DNA from: Methanomassiliicoccus sp.
GTDB lineage: Archaea; Thermoplasmatota; Thermoplasmata; Methanomassiliicoccales; Methanomassiliicoccaceae
Assembly: GCA_012719175.1 (NCBI GenBank)
Contig: JAAYAX010000004.1
Location: 62,001 to 126,000, forward strand
DNA: 64,000 bases
Reading direction: 5' to 3'
Shown here: piece after piece, positions 43,745 through 51,042 of the stretch
Position numbering within the stretch: the first letter of the stretch is position 1
Layout: each line of letters opens with the position of its first letter
Translations under genes and position numbers: made by a program
Notes under the pieces: model-generated
Told to the model about the DNA's origin: nothing
Database searches by the model: none
Seen by the model: only the letters and a program-made list of their open reading frames with translations

Positions 43745-44044
43745 ATGACAGACCCTGTATACACCATAACCAATATCAGCACGAGAGTGACAGGCGATCT
43801 TCGCCTAAAGCACCTGAAATTCACGGTCTCGAAATACGTGACAGGTGGCATCGCCATTGACCCAACTAACGATCTTGGGTTTATCGAAGGAAGCTTCGTC
43901 TCCACCCTCGGAAATGGGTTTAGCCCCGGCAAGGGCTTCTTTGTGTATGATGGCGAGTTGCTGAAAGTATACACCACCGCCGATACTGAGGCCGAGGACG
44001 GTTCCGACGTGGGAAGTTGTGAAATGTTCATGTGGGGCAAGTAA
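43745..44044 (+). CDS. E2 small beta-rich protein, possible virion component
   Basis: The 99-residue protein starts MTDPVYTITNISTRVTGDLR and is rich in Thr, Gly, Val and Phe; GFIEGSFVSTLGNGFSPGKG and FFVYDGELLKVYT look like beta-strands and glycine turns of a small structural or tail-like protein. ATG 43745 is preceded by GGATGGGAATTAAA; an ATG four codons upstream is also possible. No database family can be named. It is the only E2 protein that might be structural. Confidence 0.5.
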   Translation: MTDPVYTITNISTRVTGDLRLKHLKFTVSKYVTGGIAIDPTNDLGFIEGSFVSTLGNGFSPGKGFFVYDGELLKVYTTADTEAEDGSDVGSCEMFMWGK

Positions 44045-44218
44045 ATGGCCGGAATAAAAGGGGCGGTCTCGGAGGTGAGTGGGGGGCCGGAATCGATAAA
44101 AATAGCTATCGACGCCATGATCGGGGCTATATCTGTGGCCAGTGGCACCGTGCCTAGCATAGCGATTGTAGGATCCCTCCCCCGCTTCGAGGTCATATTC
44201 GTTTACCGCGAGGCTTGA
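44045..44218 (+). CDS. E2 57-residue protein
   Basis: A short gene starting directly after the previous stop codon (TAA-ATG). It encodes MAGIKGAVSEVSGGPESIKI, then AIDAMIGAISVASGT and ends LPRFEVIFVYREA. A single amphipathic helix and two strands are likely. The tight packing between two genes on the same strand supports it; the function is unknown. Confidence 0.5.
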   Translation: MAGIKGAVSEVSGGPESIKIAIDAMIGAISVASGTVPSIAIVGSLPRFEVIFVYREA

Positions 44219-44220
44219 GC

Positions 44221-44841
44221 ATGACAGAATATCTCAAGATTCAGCGGCTCAACGCCTTAGAGAGCAGGACCAAGGGCAGGCTCGAAGAGCGTAAAAAACA
44301 GAACCTACCGCCTAAAATGAAGGAACTTCTGGACATGATGGACCGTGAGCAGCTCGCCATGATCGCCAATGACCGCAAGGAAGCCCAGTGGGAAAAGCGA
44401 GAGCTGGAGCGCCTGTATAAGAAGGGAGAACCGGGGGACCTTTTTGACCCCCACCCCGAGCTACATCAAGGAAAATATACAGAAGAACAGCGCGAGCAGA
44501 TCCGGGTCCGGTGGGGTCTCCCTAAGTATATCCAAGAGATCAGGGGACTGAGCCTGGACAAGGTCCTAAGCATCGGCGCTTCGTTCTCTAAGGCGGTGGA
44601 CGAGTTCAACGCCAGTGGGCAAAAGATAGACTCTAGTGAGTTCGAGGTCCTCAAGGTGGCCGTCCAGATGCTCAATCAGCACGTTGGCGATTATGCCGAG
44701 GAATATACCAAGCGTTACGACGAGATAGCGCAAATGCAGGACCACGGGGCGAGAAACTTAGGTCGTTCAAGGCCAGCCCCTCAACCTCTAAAAAGGATGC
44801 TGGCCGACAGCGGCAGACCATCTAACAAGAGGGACTACTAA
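44221..44841 (+). CDS. E2 charged helical protein
   Basis: The 206-residue, highly charged protein starts MTEYLKIQRLNALESRTKGR. Most of it is helical, with coiled-coil segments (MDREQLAMIANDRKEAQWEK and EVLKVAVQMLNQHVGDYAEE). The Arg/Pro-rich tail (RSRPAPQPLKRML) might bind nucleic acid. The start at 44221 follows GAGGCTTGAGC. It resembles scaffold or adaptor proteins of mobile elements in composition only. Confidence 0.55.
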   Translation: MTEYLKIQRLNALESRTKGRLEERKKQNLPPKMKELLDMMDREQLAMIANDRKEAQWEKRELERLYKKGEPGDLFDPHPELHQGKYTEEQREQIRVRWGLPKYIQEIRGLSLDKVLSIGASFSKAVDEFNASGQKIDSSEFEVLKVAVQMLNQHVGDYAEEYTKRYDEIAQMQDHGARNLGRSRPAPQPLKRMLADSGRPSNKRDY

Positions 44842-45002
44842 TGGACGACACCGAGGCCCACCGCGACGAGCTGGAGGGGGGCATCCTGGCCGCTTCCAAG
44901 GTCCTTATGTTCTCAGCCCCCAACACCGGAAGCTACCGGGCCGCATTGAGGAAGTTAAAGGACCTCATAATGAAGCTGGACCTAATGGAGCCAGCAAAGT
45001 GA
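44841..45002 (+). CDS. E2 53-residue helical protein
   Basis: A short gene overlapping the previous stop by one base (TAATG). It encodes MDDTEAHRDELEGGILAASK and ends with LRKLKDLIMKLDLMEPAK, two helices. Its place at the end of the packed operon supports it. The function is unknown. Confidence 0.5.
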   Translation: MDDTEAHRDELEGGILAASKVLMFSAPNTGSYRAALRKLKDLIMKLDLMEPAK

Positions 45003-45357
45003 CGCTCGCTGGCCCTTCCTGTCGTTGGTCGTCACATCCCAGCGTCAGCGGGGCTTCGAGAGGGGCTGATGGCCTGATGTCCTTCCAAGACGGTCTAGGC
45101 TCCTGGCCGTCAGGGTGTACCTTCTCCGGCATCCTGGCGGCCAAAACCCACTTTCAGTCACCCCATAACAAAGCATTTACTATCCGTTCAGATTAGGAAA
45201 CATGTCAATAACACTGGGTTTAAAGCGAAAGGTGCTGGGGTACTCCCCCATCACCCGTGGAACCAGATAGGGATGTTATTGGAACCAATGAGGAAGGAGG
45301 AGATGATTTGGAGTGAAAAAAGAATAAAAATGTAAAAATTTTAAGGATTAGATATAC
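45003..45357. other. E2 intergenic region with two hairpins
   Basis: No gene is supported. TGGCCGTCAGG (45104-45114) pairs with CCTGGCGGCCA (45133-45143) in an 11-bp stem with one G:U. GGTG-CT-GGGG-TACT-CCCC-CAT-CACC forms a second hairpin at 45231-45255. One may be a terminator or a small RNA. The A-rich end (about 45315-45345) should be the promoter for the replication genes. Confidence 0.4.
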
Positions 45358-45528
45358 ATGCCAAACAATGACAACAACAGATCATCCCAGACGTTTGGGG
45401 TTGTGTTAGAAACCGATATTTTGAACGTGCCTGCGATTTTGGACGCCCTTAACACCATTCCTGGCGTGAGGATAAGAAGCCAACGCATATCTTCTGGAAG
45501 GCTTCGCTTCGTTGAGCTAGATAAGTAA
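45358..45528 (+). CDS. E2 56-residue protein before the primase gene
   Basis: A short gene starting MPNNDNNRSSQTFGVVLETD and going on ILNVPAILDALNTIPGVRIR, then SGRLRFVELDK. The beta-alpha-beta pattern (VVLETDILNVPAILDALN) looks like a small ferredoxin-like or ACT-like fold. AAGGATTAGATATAC precedes the ATG. It stands 13 nt before the primase gene and is surely co-transcribed with it. Confidence 0.55.
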   Translation: MPNNDNNRSSQTFGVVLETDILNVPAILDALNTIPGVRIRSQRISSGRLRFVELDK

Positions 45529-45541
45529 AGGGGGCGTCAAG

Positions 45542-48223
45542 ATGGGGAAGGAAAATTCGCTATCCTCAGTGGATACTCTCAAGCCGAACGATGGTCCCCC
45601 AGAGGACCAGAAGAACTGGCTTATGGTGCTGGATATAGAGGCCAGGGCTCTCCATCATCCCATTATGGTTCAAAGGGCTCCCGACTTCAAGGATGGGAGG
45701 TGGCTATTCTGCGATGATATTGGAAGAGGATTCATCCACGCCCGGACGATCCTTCCCAATGAGCTTGTCTTTGATTTCGACACTGAGGACTGGCTAATCG
45801 TCAAGGAGGAAGGCGACAAGCTCTTGAAATTCATGGACGGGCAAGATATCCCATACCTTCTTACATATACCGGAGGCAAGGGAATCCATGTCCATGTATT
45901 CTTCGACATCAACGCTTTAGGTCTGCCACCGGAGCTGTTGCCGGGAAGGGAGGGCAGAAGTAAGACCGGAGTTGATACGTTTAACGAACTCCGGGTCTGG
46001 CTCTACAAGAACATAGTTAAAGCAGCCAATGTCGATGGGAAACGGGCCAAGCTTGACGCAACCCGATATAAGTGGGGTGCGGATAAGAGTGGCCAGCTCA
46101 TAAGAGAATTGGGGTGCGTCCGAATCGATGGGGGGCGAAAGGTGATTTTACCTTCGATACCGGACCACCGACCATCAACGGGTGAATATCCAGTCTGGTT
46201 TCCCGATGATGTAAAGTTGTGGGACCCTGGGGTTCTTTCACAAAGTGCATTGGAAGAGCTGGCTAAGAAGGATAAGAAGGTTAAAAAAGAGTCTCTGTCG
46301 GTGAATGCCATCACCTCCCCCCTGATGGCTTTTCCCTGCTATCGTTACATAATGGAGAACGGAGCCCCGAAGGGTCACCGCCATAATGGGGCTTTAACCT
46401 TGGCATTGATGAACCGATACAAGGGCCGTAGTGAGGCCGAGGCCGCAGAAGATATCAAGACATTTACAAAGGTATCCTTCGAACCCTCTCCTGAGCAGGA
46501 AGTCGAGAACCTGGAGACCCTTTCCAACATCTATAAGTCAGACATGGGTTGGAGTTGTGTCCTTATCCGGGATGCGTTCGAGAAGTCCTGTAATAAGAGC
46601 TGGTGCCCCTTGTGCCAAGCTCCGAAGGTTGAAGGGAAGGACGAACAACTGGAAAAGGACATACCATCCAGGATAGTAGAAATTGCGTTAAATGGGGAGG
46701 AAAACACCCTATTCCACGATGATTATGGAGACCCATATATCAGAGCCCGTCAGAACGGGCATTGGGAGATAATGCCGATAAACGGCTCCCTGGGCAAGTG
46801 GTTGTCATATCAATATTGGAAAAAATATAATAAAGTGCCGGGGTCCGATGGCATCAATTCGGCGCTTACCGTTCTCAAGGGGCGGGCGATCCACGAGGGA
46901 GAACAATATTCTCTTCATGTTCGAGTGGCAGAGCATGACGGGGCTTTCTGGTATTATCTCAGTGACGAGCAGAGACGGGCGATAAGGATAGATGGCAACG
47001 GCTGGAATATCGTTGAGCCCCCGATTCTGTTCAAGCATTATGCCCATATGCTCCCCCAGGACGAACCGGAACGTTCGACCAGGGGTGGGCATCTCGATGA
47101 TTTCCTTAAGCTATTGAACCTAAAAAAGACCGACAGGGACTTTTTCAAAGTAATGCTCGTGGTCGATCTGGTCCCCGGCATACCTCAGATAGGGTTAAAC
47201 CTGACCGGCCAGCAGGGGTCCTGTAAGACCACCGCAATGAAACTTGAAAAGATGCTGATCGACCCGTCGAGCGTCGTTGTCGTCTCCAAGATCAAGGATG
47301 AGGATGAGCTGATCCGCATCTTCGCCAAACACCATATCGTCGCCTTCGATAATGTTTCTCGCATCCCTGGAGACATTGGCGATCTGTTCTGTCAGGCCAT
47401 CACCGGAGGGGCCATGACCACCAGGGCCAAATACACCGATGACGACGATTTCATTCGCTCCTTTAAGATCATATTGCGTCTAAACGGGATAAGCAACGAG
47501 GCGCGAAAATCGGACCTATTGGAGCGGCTCATAATCCTCGACCTGGACCGCATTAAGGATGATGAAAGACGGTCTGAGGAAGAGATATGGTCAGACTTCT
47601 ATACAGATCGCAAGTACGTTCTAGCTGAACTATTGGACCTATTATCTGAGGCCATACGAAAGAAAAAAGATATGGCGAGATCCACAGCCCCCCGGATGGC
47701 CGATTGGTTCCATTGGGGGGAGGCCGTCGGCATGGCAATGGGCCATGAACGAGAGTGGTTCCGTGAAAAGTTCAAAACATACGAGGACCGCCAGGACAAT
47801 GAGGCCATAGAACAATCCATATTGGCCACCCTCATCGAGGAAATTGTTAGGGTGGGGGAGCCATTCATTGGGACCGCTACCGATCTCCTTTCTGCGCTAA
47901 AAAACCAAGCGGATATGGATGGGATAAACACCAAGGTCCGAGAATGGCCTTCGGATGGCGTTGTCCTCGGAAAACGTCTAACCCCTCTTATCCCGAATCT
48001 TGAAAAAAATGGCATCCATGTAGAGCGGATAAGATATGATAAGCTATCCATGGAACAAGAGGAGGATTTGGGCAACAGGGACCCCAACCGGATATATCGC
48101 CCCCAGGATAGGATAGTCGTTATCGAGCGGCCACCGGAACAGGACAAGAACAAACCGGGTTCTGAAAAGAAAGCTACCTGTTCAGGGAAGCCAGATGCTA
48201 ATTTTAAACAGATGAACAGGTGA
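45542..48223 (+). CDS. E2 primase-helicase replication protein (AEP plus SF3/AAA+-type helicase)
   Basis: The 893-residue protein is the probable replication initiator of E2. The N-terminal third is an archaeo-eukaryotic primase domain: FDFDTED (metal-binding D78 and D80), GGKGIHVHV (111-119, catalytic His). A Cys cluster SWCPLCQAP (near 355) may be a zinc site. The C-terminal half is a helicase-type ATPase with Walker A GQQGSCKTT (556-564), Walker B AFDN (D603) and sensor region FKIILRLNGIS. This primase-helicase fusion is typical of plasmid and virus replication proteins. TGAACAGG repeats overlap and follow its 3' end. Confidence 0.88.
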   Translation: MGKENSLSSVDTLKPNDGPPEDQKNWLMVLDIEARALHHPIMVQRAPDFKDGRWLFCDDIGRGFIHARTILPNELVFDFDTEDWLIVKEEGDKLLKFMDGQDIPYLLTYTGGKGIHVHVFFDINALGLPPELLPGREGRSKTGVDTFNELRVWLYKNIVKAANVDGKRAKLDATRYKWGADKSGQLIRELGCVRIDGGRKVILPSIPDHRPSTGEYPVWFPDDVKLWDPGVLSQSALEELAKKDKKVKKESLSVNAITSPLMAFPCYRYIMENGAPKGHRHNGALTLALMNRYKGRSEAEAAEDIKTFTKVSFEPSPEQEVENLETLSNIYKSDMGWSCVLIRDAFEKSCNKSWCPLCQAPKVEGKDEQLEKDIPSRIVEIALNGEENTLFHDDYGDPYIRARQNGHWEIMPINGSLGKWLSYQYWKKYNKVPGSDGINSALTVLKGRAIHEGEQYSLHVRVAEHDGAFWYYLSDEQRRAIRIDGNGWNIVEPPILFKHYAHMLPQDEPERSTRGGHLDDFLKLLNLKKTDRDFFKVMLVVDLVPGIPQIGLNLTGQQGSCKTTAMKLEKMLIDPSSVVVVSKIKDEDELIRIFAKHHIVAFDNVSRIPGDIGDLFCQAITGGAMTTRAKYTDDDDFIRSFKIILRLNGISNEARKSDLLERLIILDLDRIKDDERRSEEEIWSDFYTDRKYVLAELLDLLSEAIRKKKDMARSTAPRMADWFHWGEAVGMAMGHEREWFREKFKTYEDRQDNEAIEQSILATLIEEIVRVGEPFIGTATDLLSALKNQADMDGINTKVREWPSDGVVLGKRLTPLIPNLEKNGIHVERIRYDKLSMEQEEDLGNRDPNRIYRPQDRIVVIERPPEQDKNKPGSEKKATCSGKPDANFKQMNR

Positions 48224-48228
48224 ACAGG
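48177..48228. repeat. TGAACAGG repeats before the E2 integrase gene
   Basis: CCTGTTCA at 48177-48184, TGAACAGG at 48213-48220 and 48221-48228. The same 8-mer occurs near the left end of E2 (41652, 41689). They end 55 nt before the integrase start. Confidence 0.55.
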
Positions 48229-48283
48229 AAAAATGGCATTGTAAGAGGTCCCATGTCCGTTCTTATATCTTCGCAGCTCCATA

Positions 48284-49360
48284 ATGGGGTTCACTGAGAT
48301 GCCGTCGAAAGAGCGTCGTCTCGGTGATGCGGTAGAAAACTTCTTAGAAACCAAGAGAAAGAAGAAGAGGCCTGAGCAAACGATCAAAGGATATAGATGG
48401 ATGATAAAGAAAGTGAACCGTGCCCTCACGGAAGCGGGATATGACCCCTATCCCAACAAATGGACAGAGGACACGGTGAACTTTCTGCTCGATGATGTCT
48501 ATTGCGAATCGCAACCCGGGGTCGTGAGGCGGGAGTTCAGCATCCTGAATTCTTACCTAATGTTCCACGGGAACGACATCAAGGAGAAAATGGAGCTGGA
48601 ATGGCAGGAAGATGAACGTAAGAACGTGCATTGGCTGACATTCGCTCAGGCCCGGACGATCGAGCAAGAGGCAAAGGGGTTTGAACGTATCGTAGTCCAT
48701 CTGGAGCTTCACATCGGGCTAAGGCGCGTGGAAGTGCTAAGGCTCACCGTGAAGGATATCCAGATGGGTTACTTCAACGTCCTGGGCAAGGGGCGACGGG
48801 GCGGGAAGTGGAGACAAAACCCCTTCGACCCCGAAACCAACGCCGAGCTAAACCATTTCTTCGAGCTTAGGGACATGGAGATCAGGAAGGCCAGGGCAAA
48901 GAATCCCGCCGTGGTCGTTCCTGATAACCTCTTGATCTATGAGAGAGGGGGGGAATTATTCCCATATAAGCGGACCGCTGTGGATGGTATGCTAAAACGT
49001 ATTCAAGAGCGGACCGGGGTTGAGTTCTCGAACCATGTCCTTAGACGGCAGTTCGCCAAAGAGCTGCATATGTCCGGGGAACCTATCTCCAAGATAAGCG
49101 AACTGTTAGGACATAAGGACGAAAAAACGACCAAGCTCTATATCGGGATCGACATGGACCAAAAGGTAGATTCCATGAACCGCCTCGCCCAATGGAGGGC
49201 GCAACAAACGGCCCAAATGGGCTTGCCCCAAAATCGGGGCATTTTTGACGAAGCCAGTAAAGTGAGTGGACAGAGCGGGAATCACCACTCCATTGAGCCA
49301 GATGGTCCGTTTTCAAATGTCAATAACCTATGGCCGTTCGTACTGGCAGCTGCTTGCTAA
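48284..49360 (+). CDS. int: E2 tyrosine recombinase (integrase)
   Basis: The 358-residue integrase has an N-terminal SAM-like core-binding domain (residues 20-105) and a catalytic domain with Arg147 (IGLRRVEVLRL), His251 and Arg254 (NHVLRRQ), His277 (LLGHKD) and Tyr286 (KLYIGID). It should catalyse integration and excision of E2. A TATA-like TCTTATATC about 24 nt before the ATG suggests a leaderless gene; a second ATG lies 15 nt downstream. The 16-bp core at 49265-49280 falls inside its last codons (SGQSGN), so excision would alter or retain the C-terminus depending on the crossover point. Confidence 0.92.
   Translation: MGFTEMPSKERRLGDAVENFLETKRKKKRPEQTIKGYRWMIKKVNRALTEAGYDPYPNKWTEDTVNFLLDDVYCESQPGVVRREFSILNSYLMFHGNDIKEKMELEWQEDERKNVHWLTFAQARTIEQEAKGFERIVVHLELHIGLRRVEVLRLTVKDIQMGYFNVLGKGRRGGKWRQNPFDPETNAELNHFFELRDMEIRKARAKNPAVVVPDNLLIYERGGELFPYKRTAVDGMLKRIQERTGVEFSNHVLRRQFAKELHMSGEPISKISELLGHKDEKTTKLYIGIDMDQKVDSMNRLAQWRAQQTAQMGLPQNRGIFDEASKVSGQSGNHHSIEPDGPFSNVNNLWPFVLAAAC
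49265..49280. repeat. attachment-site core, copy B
   Basis: AGTGGACAGAGCGGGA inside the 3' end of the E2 integrase gene. Here the following bases are ATCACCACTCC. It is the E2/E3 boundary. Confidence 0.7.
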
Positions 49361-49792
49361 ACCCATTACATCTTTTTTTCTTTGAACCTTATAAAATGGG
49401 GGCAAATCTCCTCATCTATCTTTTTCTTGGGATGTTGGGATGACATACTACTCTACTACTACTGGATAGGAAGAAAGTAACGTCCCAACTATGGGTTGGG
49501 ATGGGGTTGGGACGTTTGGATAGGCCGGGGAGCGGACGTTGTGATTCAATCACGCCTTCTCCTCGACCCCCTCTTCGGAAGCAGCACATAGTGCAGAATT
49601 CAAAACCATCAGCATCGAGGCCGCCCGGAGCGGCCGGGGGAGTCGGTAGGTTGTATGGGCTATAGGGCATTTGTTATCAGATTCCTCCATCGTTCCCTGC
49701 GAGGGCCCGCCACCTCTGACATATAGTCGCTAATAGTGTTATGAAAGCTGTGAGCGCTTGCCATTTAAGATGTTCATGGTATTTTTCGGGCT
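49361..49792. other. left end region of E3
   Basis: A T-rich tract (TCTTTTTTTCTTT) just after the integrase may terminate it. GTTGGGA motifs occur at 49434, 49495 and 49506 and the reverse TCCCAAC at 49483; AACGTCCCAAC and GTTGGGACGTT (49479-49489, 49506-49516) form a perfect 11-bp inverted repeat with 16-nt loop. An 84-codon minus frame (49416-49670) is not convincing. It may be an origin or regulatory region. Confidence 0.45.
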
Positions 49793-50662
49793 GTGTGTTT
49801 TAAAGCCAAATTATTAATTTTGTGTATTTCCTGCTATACTGCCGTGCCCGTTCCATCAGGCCTATTAGAAAGCTATTTGGGCTATGCCTATGTCCAGAGC
49901 AATTATTTTACATCGGGCGCTATAGACCTCAGTGGGATTAGTTGGATTTATCCTACAACACTACTGCCTTCAATTGGTTTGTTGGTAAATCATCCAGACG
50001 CTACCTATGTCCCACCTAGAGATCCAAACGTTGCGACATACATAGATACCATGTTGATGCGGGATTTTCACCATGTATCTAGTAGCGCTTCTTATGTCCC
50101 AATCGTCGCACTTCCAGAGAACGAGAAAGAACTTGATCCTGTCCTTCGTCGTTTATATGGATTAAATAAAGATGGCAAAGACTACGGTGGTCAAAATGCC
50201 TTTAAATACCTAGTTGGCGAGCTAGTAACGAACGTATATGAGCACTCTGGCTTTTCACATGCATTAGTGATGGCACAAAAATACCAAAGCAAGGGTTTTG
50301 TTGACATCAGTTTTTACGATGATGGTAGAACAATACCAGGTAGCTTAAGCGCAGCAGGCATGATTTTTAATAACGACGTTGAGTCTATCGTAGAGGCCGT
50401 TAACGGTCTTTCTTCGAAAGAAACCGAAGGACGGGGTTATGGGCTCCAAACCAATGTTCGAATTTGCACGGAAGGGCTGGGTGCAAAAATACTAATTGTT
50501 TCCAGAAACGGAGCTCTCTCATTTGAAAGCCCTGAACCGAAAGGATATATGCTTAGAGATGCATACAAACTACAAGGCACAAGCATAAATATAAGATTGC
50601 CATACCCGGCGCAGGAGGTCGACATCATTGAGTATATCGAAGGAGAAAGAGTTCGAGATTAG
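49793..50662 (+). CDS. GHKL-type ATPase of a GHKL/STAS-like pair
   Basis: A protein of up to 289 residues. The second half is a histidine-kinase-like (GHKL) ATP-binding domain: N-box ELVTNVYEHS (Glu143, Asn147, His151 counted from the GTG at 49793), G1 DDGRTIPGS, G2 EGRGYGLQT. The first half (IDLSGISWIYPTTLLPSIGL) is typical of the companion N-terminal region. There is no phospho-acceptor domain, so it is not a normal kinase; it likely works with the STAS-like protein next to it, as anti-sigma/anti-anti-sigma-like pairs do. The true start is uncertain (GTG 49793 or GTG 49844). The AT-rich codon use differs from the rest of E3. Confidence 0.75.
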   Translation: MCFKAKLLILCISCYTAVPVPSGLLESYLGYAYVQSNYFTSGAIDLSGISWIYPTTLLPSIGLLVNHPDATYVPPRDPNVATYIDTMLMRDFHHVSSSASYVPIVALPENEKELDPVLRRLYGLNKDGKDYGGQNAFKYLVGELVTNVYEHSGFSHALVMAQKYQSKGFVDISFYDDGRTIPGSLSAAGMIFNNDVESIVEAVNGLSSKETEGRGYGLQTNVRICTEGLGAKILIVSRNGALSFESPEPKGYMLRDAYKLQGTSINIRLPYPAQEVDIIEYIEGERVRD

Positions 50663-50945
50663 GGCTTATCTCTCCGAGGATTTAGCTACAAGGAACAGGG
50701 CAATCCAGTTCTTCGACATTATAGAATCGACCGACGCAGAGAACATTGTCGTTAACTTCGCAAACACTCTCTCGATATCTCGATCCTTTGCTGATGAATA
50801 TGCGAAGAGGAAAAGGGCTTTTAAGGCTCCAATTAGGGAGATAAATGTTCCTACCAACATCCAAAAAATGTTTGATGTTGTTAACTCTCCAGCTAAGAAG
50901 AAACAGGTTGTCAACACAGAGAAGTTAAAAATTATGATGCTGTGA
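50628..50945 (+). CDS. STAS-like DUF4325 protein
   Basis: A protein of about 105 residues that overlaps the GHKL gene by 35 nt. ENIVVNFANTLSISRSFADE is the core of the STAS-like DUF4325 family (PF14213); a positively charged end (SPAKKKQVVNTEKLKIMML) follows. DUF4325 proteins are often encoded directly after GHKL ATPases in bacteria and archaea and are thought to act as a switch. The start may be TTG 50628 or a codon further in. Confidence 0.72.
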   Translation: MSISKEKEFEIRAYLSEDLATRNRAIQFFDIIESTDAENIVVNFANTLSISRSFADEYAKRKRAFKAPIREINVPTNIQKMFDVVNSPAKKKQVVNTEKLKIMML

Positions 50946-51042
50946 GCGGTGACCTTTTGAATATTTTTCATCGAATTAAATGACTCAGGGCATCCATTTG
51001 AAAAGGAAGTTAAAGGAAGGGTTGAGGTTTTACGGAATGTGA

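Noticed and set aside
48224-48283. Single promoter-less fusion of primase and integrase genes
   Set aside because: A stop codon, a 60-nt gap with a TATA-like box and the repeats separate the two genes.
49416-49670. 84-codon minus frame at the left end of E3
   Set aside because: GGAGG is present but 13 nt before the ATG, the product is low-complexity at the N-terminus and has no domain; it also covers the inverted repeat.
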